Of a DNA stretch of 64,000 bases, positions 62,200 through 64,000 are shown in pieces. The notes under the pieces were generated by a model. That model ran no database searches and was not told the origin of the DNA. It saw nothing but the letters and a program-made list of their open reading frames with translations. Numbering within the stretch: the first letter of the stretch is position 1; every line of letters starts with the position of its first letter. The stretch is from Torreya grandis (lineage: Eukaryota; Streptophyta; Pinopsida; Cupressales; Taxaceae). The DNA is taken from positions 3,181,001 to 3,245,000 of the forward strand of contig JARHVA010001174.1 in the NCBI GenBank assembly GCA_037957365.1. The letters are read 5' to 3'. A program made the position numbers and the translations under genes.

Positions 62200-63586
62200 A
62201 AAAGTAATGAAAGTGGAGACTCAGATAGGTGTGTAAATTATCTCCTTAGTGTATTAGATAAAATAATCCAATTAGGTTGTTGTGACACCACATTAACCAT
62301 GATATTTGTTTCCTTTTTAGGTTCAAGAAGCTTTACCTTGTAAATTGATTTAATATTAAACTTGGAATCAAATGTAGTTAGTGTGTTTGCTACATACTTA
62401 AGATTTTTCAATGAGATAAGTTTCATTTAATGATTGTGAACAATAAGGCATAAGTCATCAAAATATTTTAACTTTTTTAAAATAATGGACTCATGTAATG
62501 GGGAAAATAAACTTTACTTGAAGATGTCTTGAAGCTCTTTATCTCCCATTGGATTGGTCATTTTAGTTAACATTATCTTGTACCTAAAGACATATTCATT
62601 GATAGGTTCATTAGTTCCTTGTTTTATTTTTTAAAGTGGGTCACAATAAATCTTTATGATAATATTGATAAAGTGTGCCAATACCCAATATGAAAGAGAT
62701 TTTAATGCATTTATTGATTGGATTGGTAAATCATATAACCACCTAAAAACATAGTATTTTAAACTCCTTAGAAATAATTTTGTCAAAATTTTATAATTGG
62801 AGGAATAATCAAGAAATTATGCATAAAAAGATCAAAGATGATATTCAGTATCACCCTTGACATCATAAAATATGAAATTAGGTGCAACAAAACTAGTTGG
62901 CAAGGGGTGCAAAGATATCTCTAGTGTAAGAGGGTTATGTAACACCTCTTGTGAATCAATAGCATAAGGTGATTTCATATAGTTTTGTTCAATATTTGTA
63001 ACCTTAGTTTGATTTTTTTATAAAATTTTGGAAAAGAGCATGTAACTCTTGGTCATTATGGTTGTAAATTTTGGAAGTTACCAAAAGAGGTATACCCATA
63101 GTTTAAATGGATTGAGGCATTGAAACTGGTAATTGGGTTGAAGTATTTATGTTTCTCCTATAAGATGCAGCAATAGTAATTTCAAGGAAAAAAGGTGTGA
63201 AAACATATCTCATGACCCCGTTAGAAGTATGAAGTGGTGATGTGCCCAAGGGTAGGGTTATTGGTATATGGGGATGACCTGTAGCTCTAATAGCATGATC
63301 AATAGATGGACCTACTTGTGCATCTATGATTTTTGATTTTTTAGTTTCTAATATGGTTCTTAGGATTTCATTAATATATTCAATTTTTTGATGAATATGC
63401 TCATGAAATAATGCATTGATTGTACTTACTCATGATCTATTTTCTCATGTTCATTAGTTTCATTAAATTCATGGTTTTCATTATTAGAATCCTCTTATAT
63501 GACAACCTCATTTGTTTGTTATTCATTCTTAATGTTTGTATCATCATGGACCATAAGATTAGGCTCTTAATTTATTTGAGACATAT
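62200..63586 (-). pseudogene. Gag of the gag-PR element
   Basis: Start proposed at the ATG near 63586 (MSQIN..., followed by an acidic, Asn-rich N-terminus with stops). The conserved gag core lies at about 62890-62500: GDTEYHL, LKYYVFRWLYDLPIQSINAL, AHFINIIIKIYCDPL, then KQGTNEPINEYVFRYKIML and NPMGDKELQDIFK, which is the PF03732-type pattern ending in the KQ-x-x-ES/EP-x-x-x-Y-x-x-R motif. 62426-62238 continues as a short open segment. Multiple stops. Confidence 0.75.
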
Positions 63587-63732
63587 TAGCTAGTAGGAGA
63601 TGAAGCTCAATGTGCTCAATTGGCACACCACCCAATCAAGGGCTACACCTAGGTTGTATAAAAAATAATATAAGAAAGAAATGAAAAATTACATCAATCT
63701 GAAACCCTAGCTAGATGAAAAACCTATAAAAT

Positions 63733-64000
63733 AAAATAAATGAATTCATATAGATTGGATTAATCAAATGTTTAACCCTGAATTTATATGGGTCAATATA
63801 ATATAGGGTTAAGAATATAGAAATGAATAAGCACAAGGGCAATAAATAGATCTATAACAAGTCAATTAATTATAAACTCAGATAAAAAATATTCTAAATT
63901 TATATACTGAGACATACTAAAAATAGTAAGTAAAAATATTGTTTGATATAACAATGAAATGAACATAAGAGTACTTAGCTAGTCAACTTTGCACATTTAG
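63733..64000 (-). repeat. Direct repeat, copy 2 (partner at 45690-45970)
   Basis: Lies just upstream (on minus) of the gag start, so it is leader or the 3' part of a 5' LTR. It is cut by the window edge. Confidence 0.65.

Larger units (their letters stand above)
59213..63800 (-). mobile_element. Minus-strand retroelement with gag and protease only
   Basis: From high to low coordinate: leader, gag (63586-62200), protease (61854-61289), then about 2 kb without RT, RNase H or integrase, including a 63-bp tandem repeat. The order gag-PR and the protease wording (DNGSS; LLGLPWIH) are Ty3/Tat-like. Either the pol part was lost or this is a gag-only (TR-GAG type) non-autonomous element. Its 5' end lies outside the window, and its 3' LTR is not identified with confidence. 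Confidence 0.6.

Overview
This window is repeat-dominated nuclear DNA of a land plant with a large genome. I favour a gymnosperm, but only as an inference from the very old, very long transposons and strong AT-richness; no species-diagnostic gene is present. I see no intact protein-coding gene, tRNA, rRNA or CRISPR array. Almost every recognisable coding stretch is a transposon pseudogene broken by stops, many at codons where Arg, Gln or Trp is expected and CpG/CpNpG deamination would give a stop.

Layout. (1) 1-9703: a minus-strand Ty3/gypsy retrotransposon (partial 3' LTR, integrase, RNase H, RT, an extra RNase H-like domain placed before the RT, protease, gag, leader, 5' LTR). (2) 10444-43952: an outer CACTA (En/Spm) DNA transposon with a matching TTA target duplication. 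It contains a 5'-truncated minus-strand LINE (11221-11625 plus 32593-34200), and that LINE was split by a second, inner CACTA element (11626-32592). The inner element carries a decayed CACTA transposase gene set (minus, about 21.8 to 13.1 kb), a plus-strand LINE fragment, a roughly 700-bp tandem foldback repeat, a long broken ORF of unknown family (25.36-28.77 kb, plus), and a fragment of a host gene, the TPR protein CTR9 (31.56-31.86 kb). The outer element keeps transposase fragments and an inverted second copy of the same unknown ORF (38.48-35.33 kb, minus). (3) 43953-53803: leader/LTR-like debris and one solo LTR with a near-perfect target duplication. (4) 53804-59212: a non-autonomous Copia-like LTR element, with a second small LTR element (54223-56544) inserted about 30 bp after its primer-binding site. 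(5) 59213-64000: a minus-strand retroelement with gag and protease but no visible RT, RNase H or integrase, and with a 63-bp tandem repeat in its 3' region.

The relative order of events can be read from the nesting: outer CACTA, then LINE, then inner CACTA; and the Copia-like element before the small LTR element. The most interesting items are the unknown ORF family found once in each CACTA element, the captured CTR9 fragment, and the unusual gag-PR-RNaseH-RT-RNaseH-INT order of the Ty3 element.
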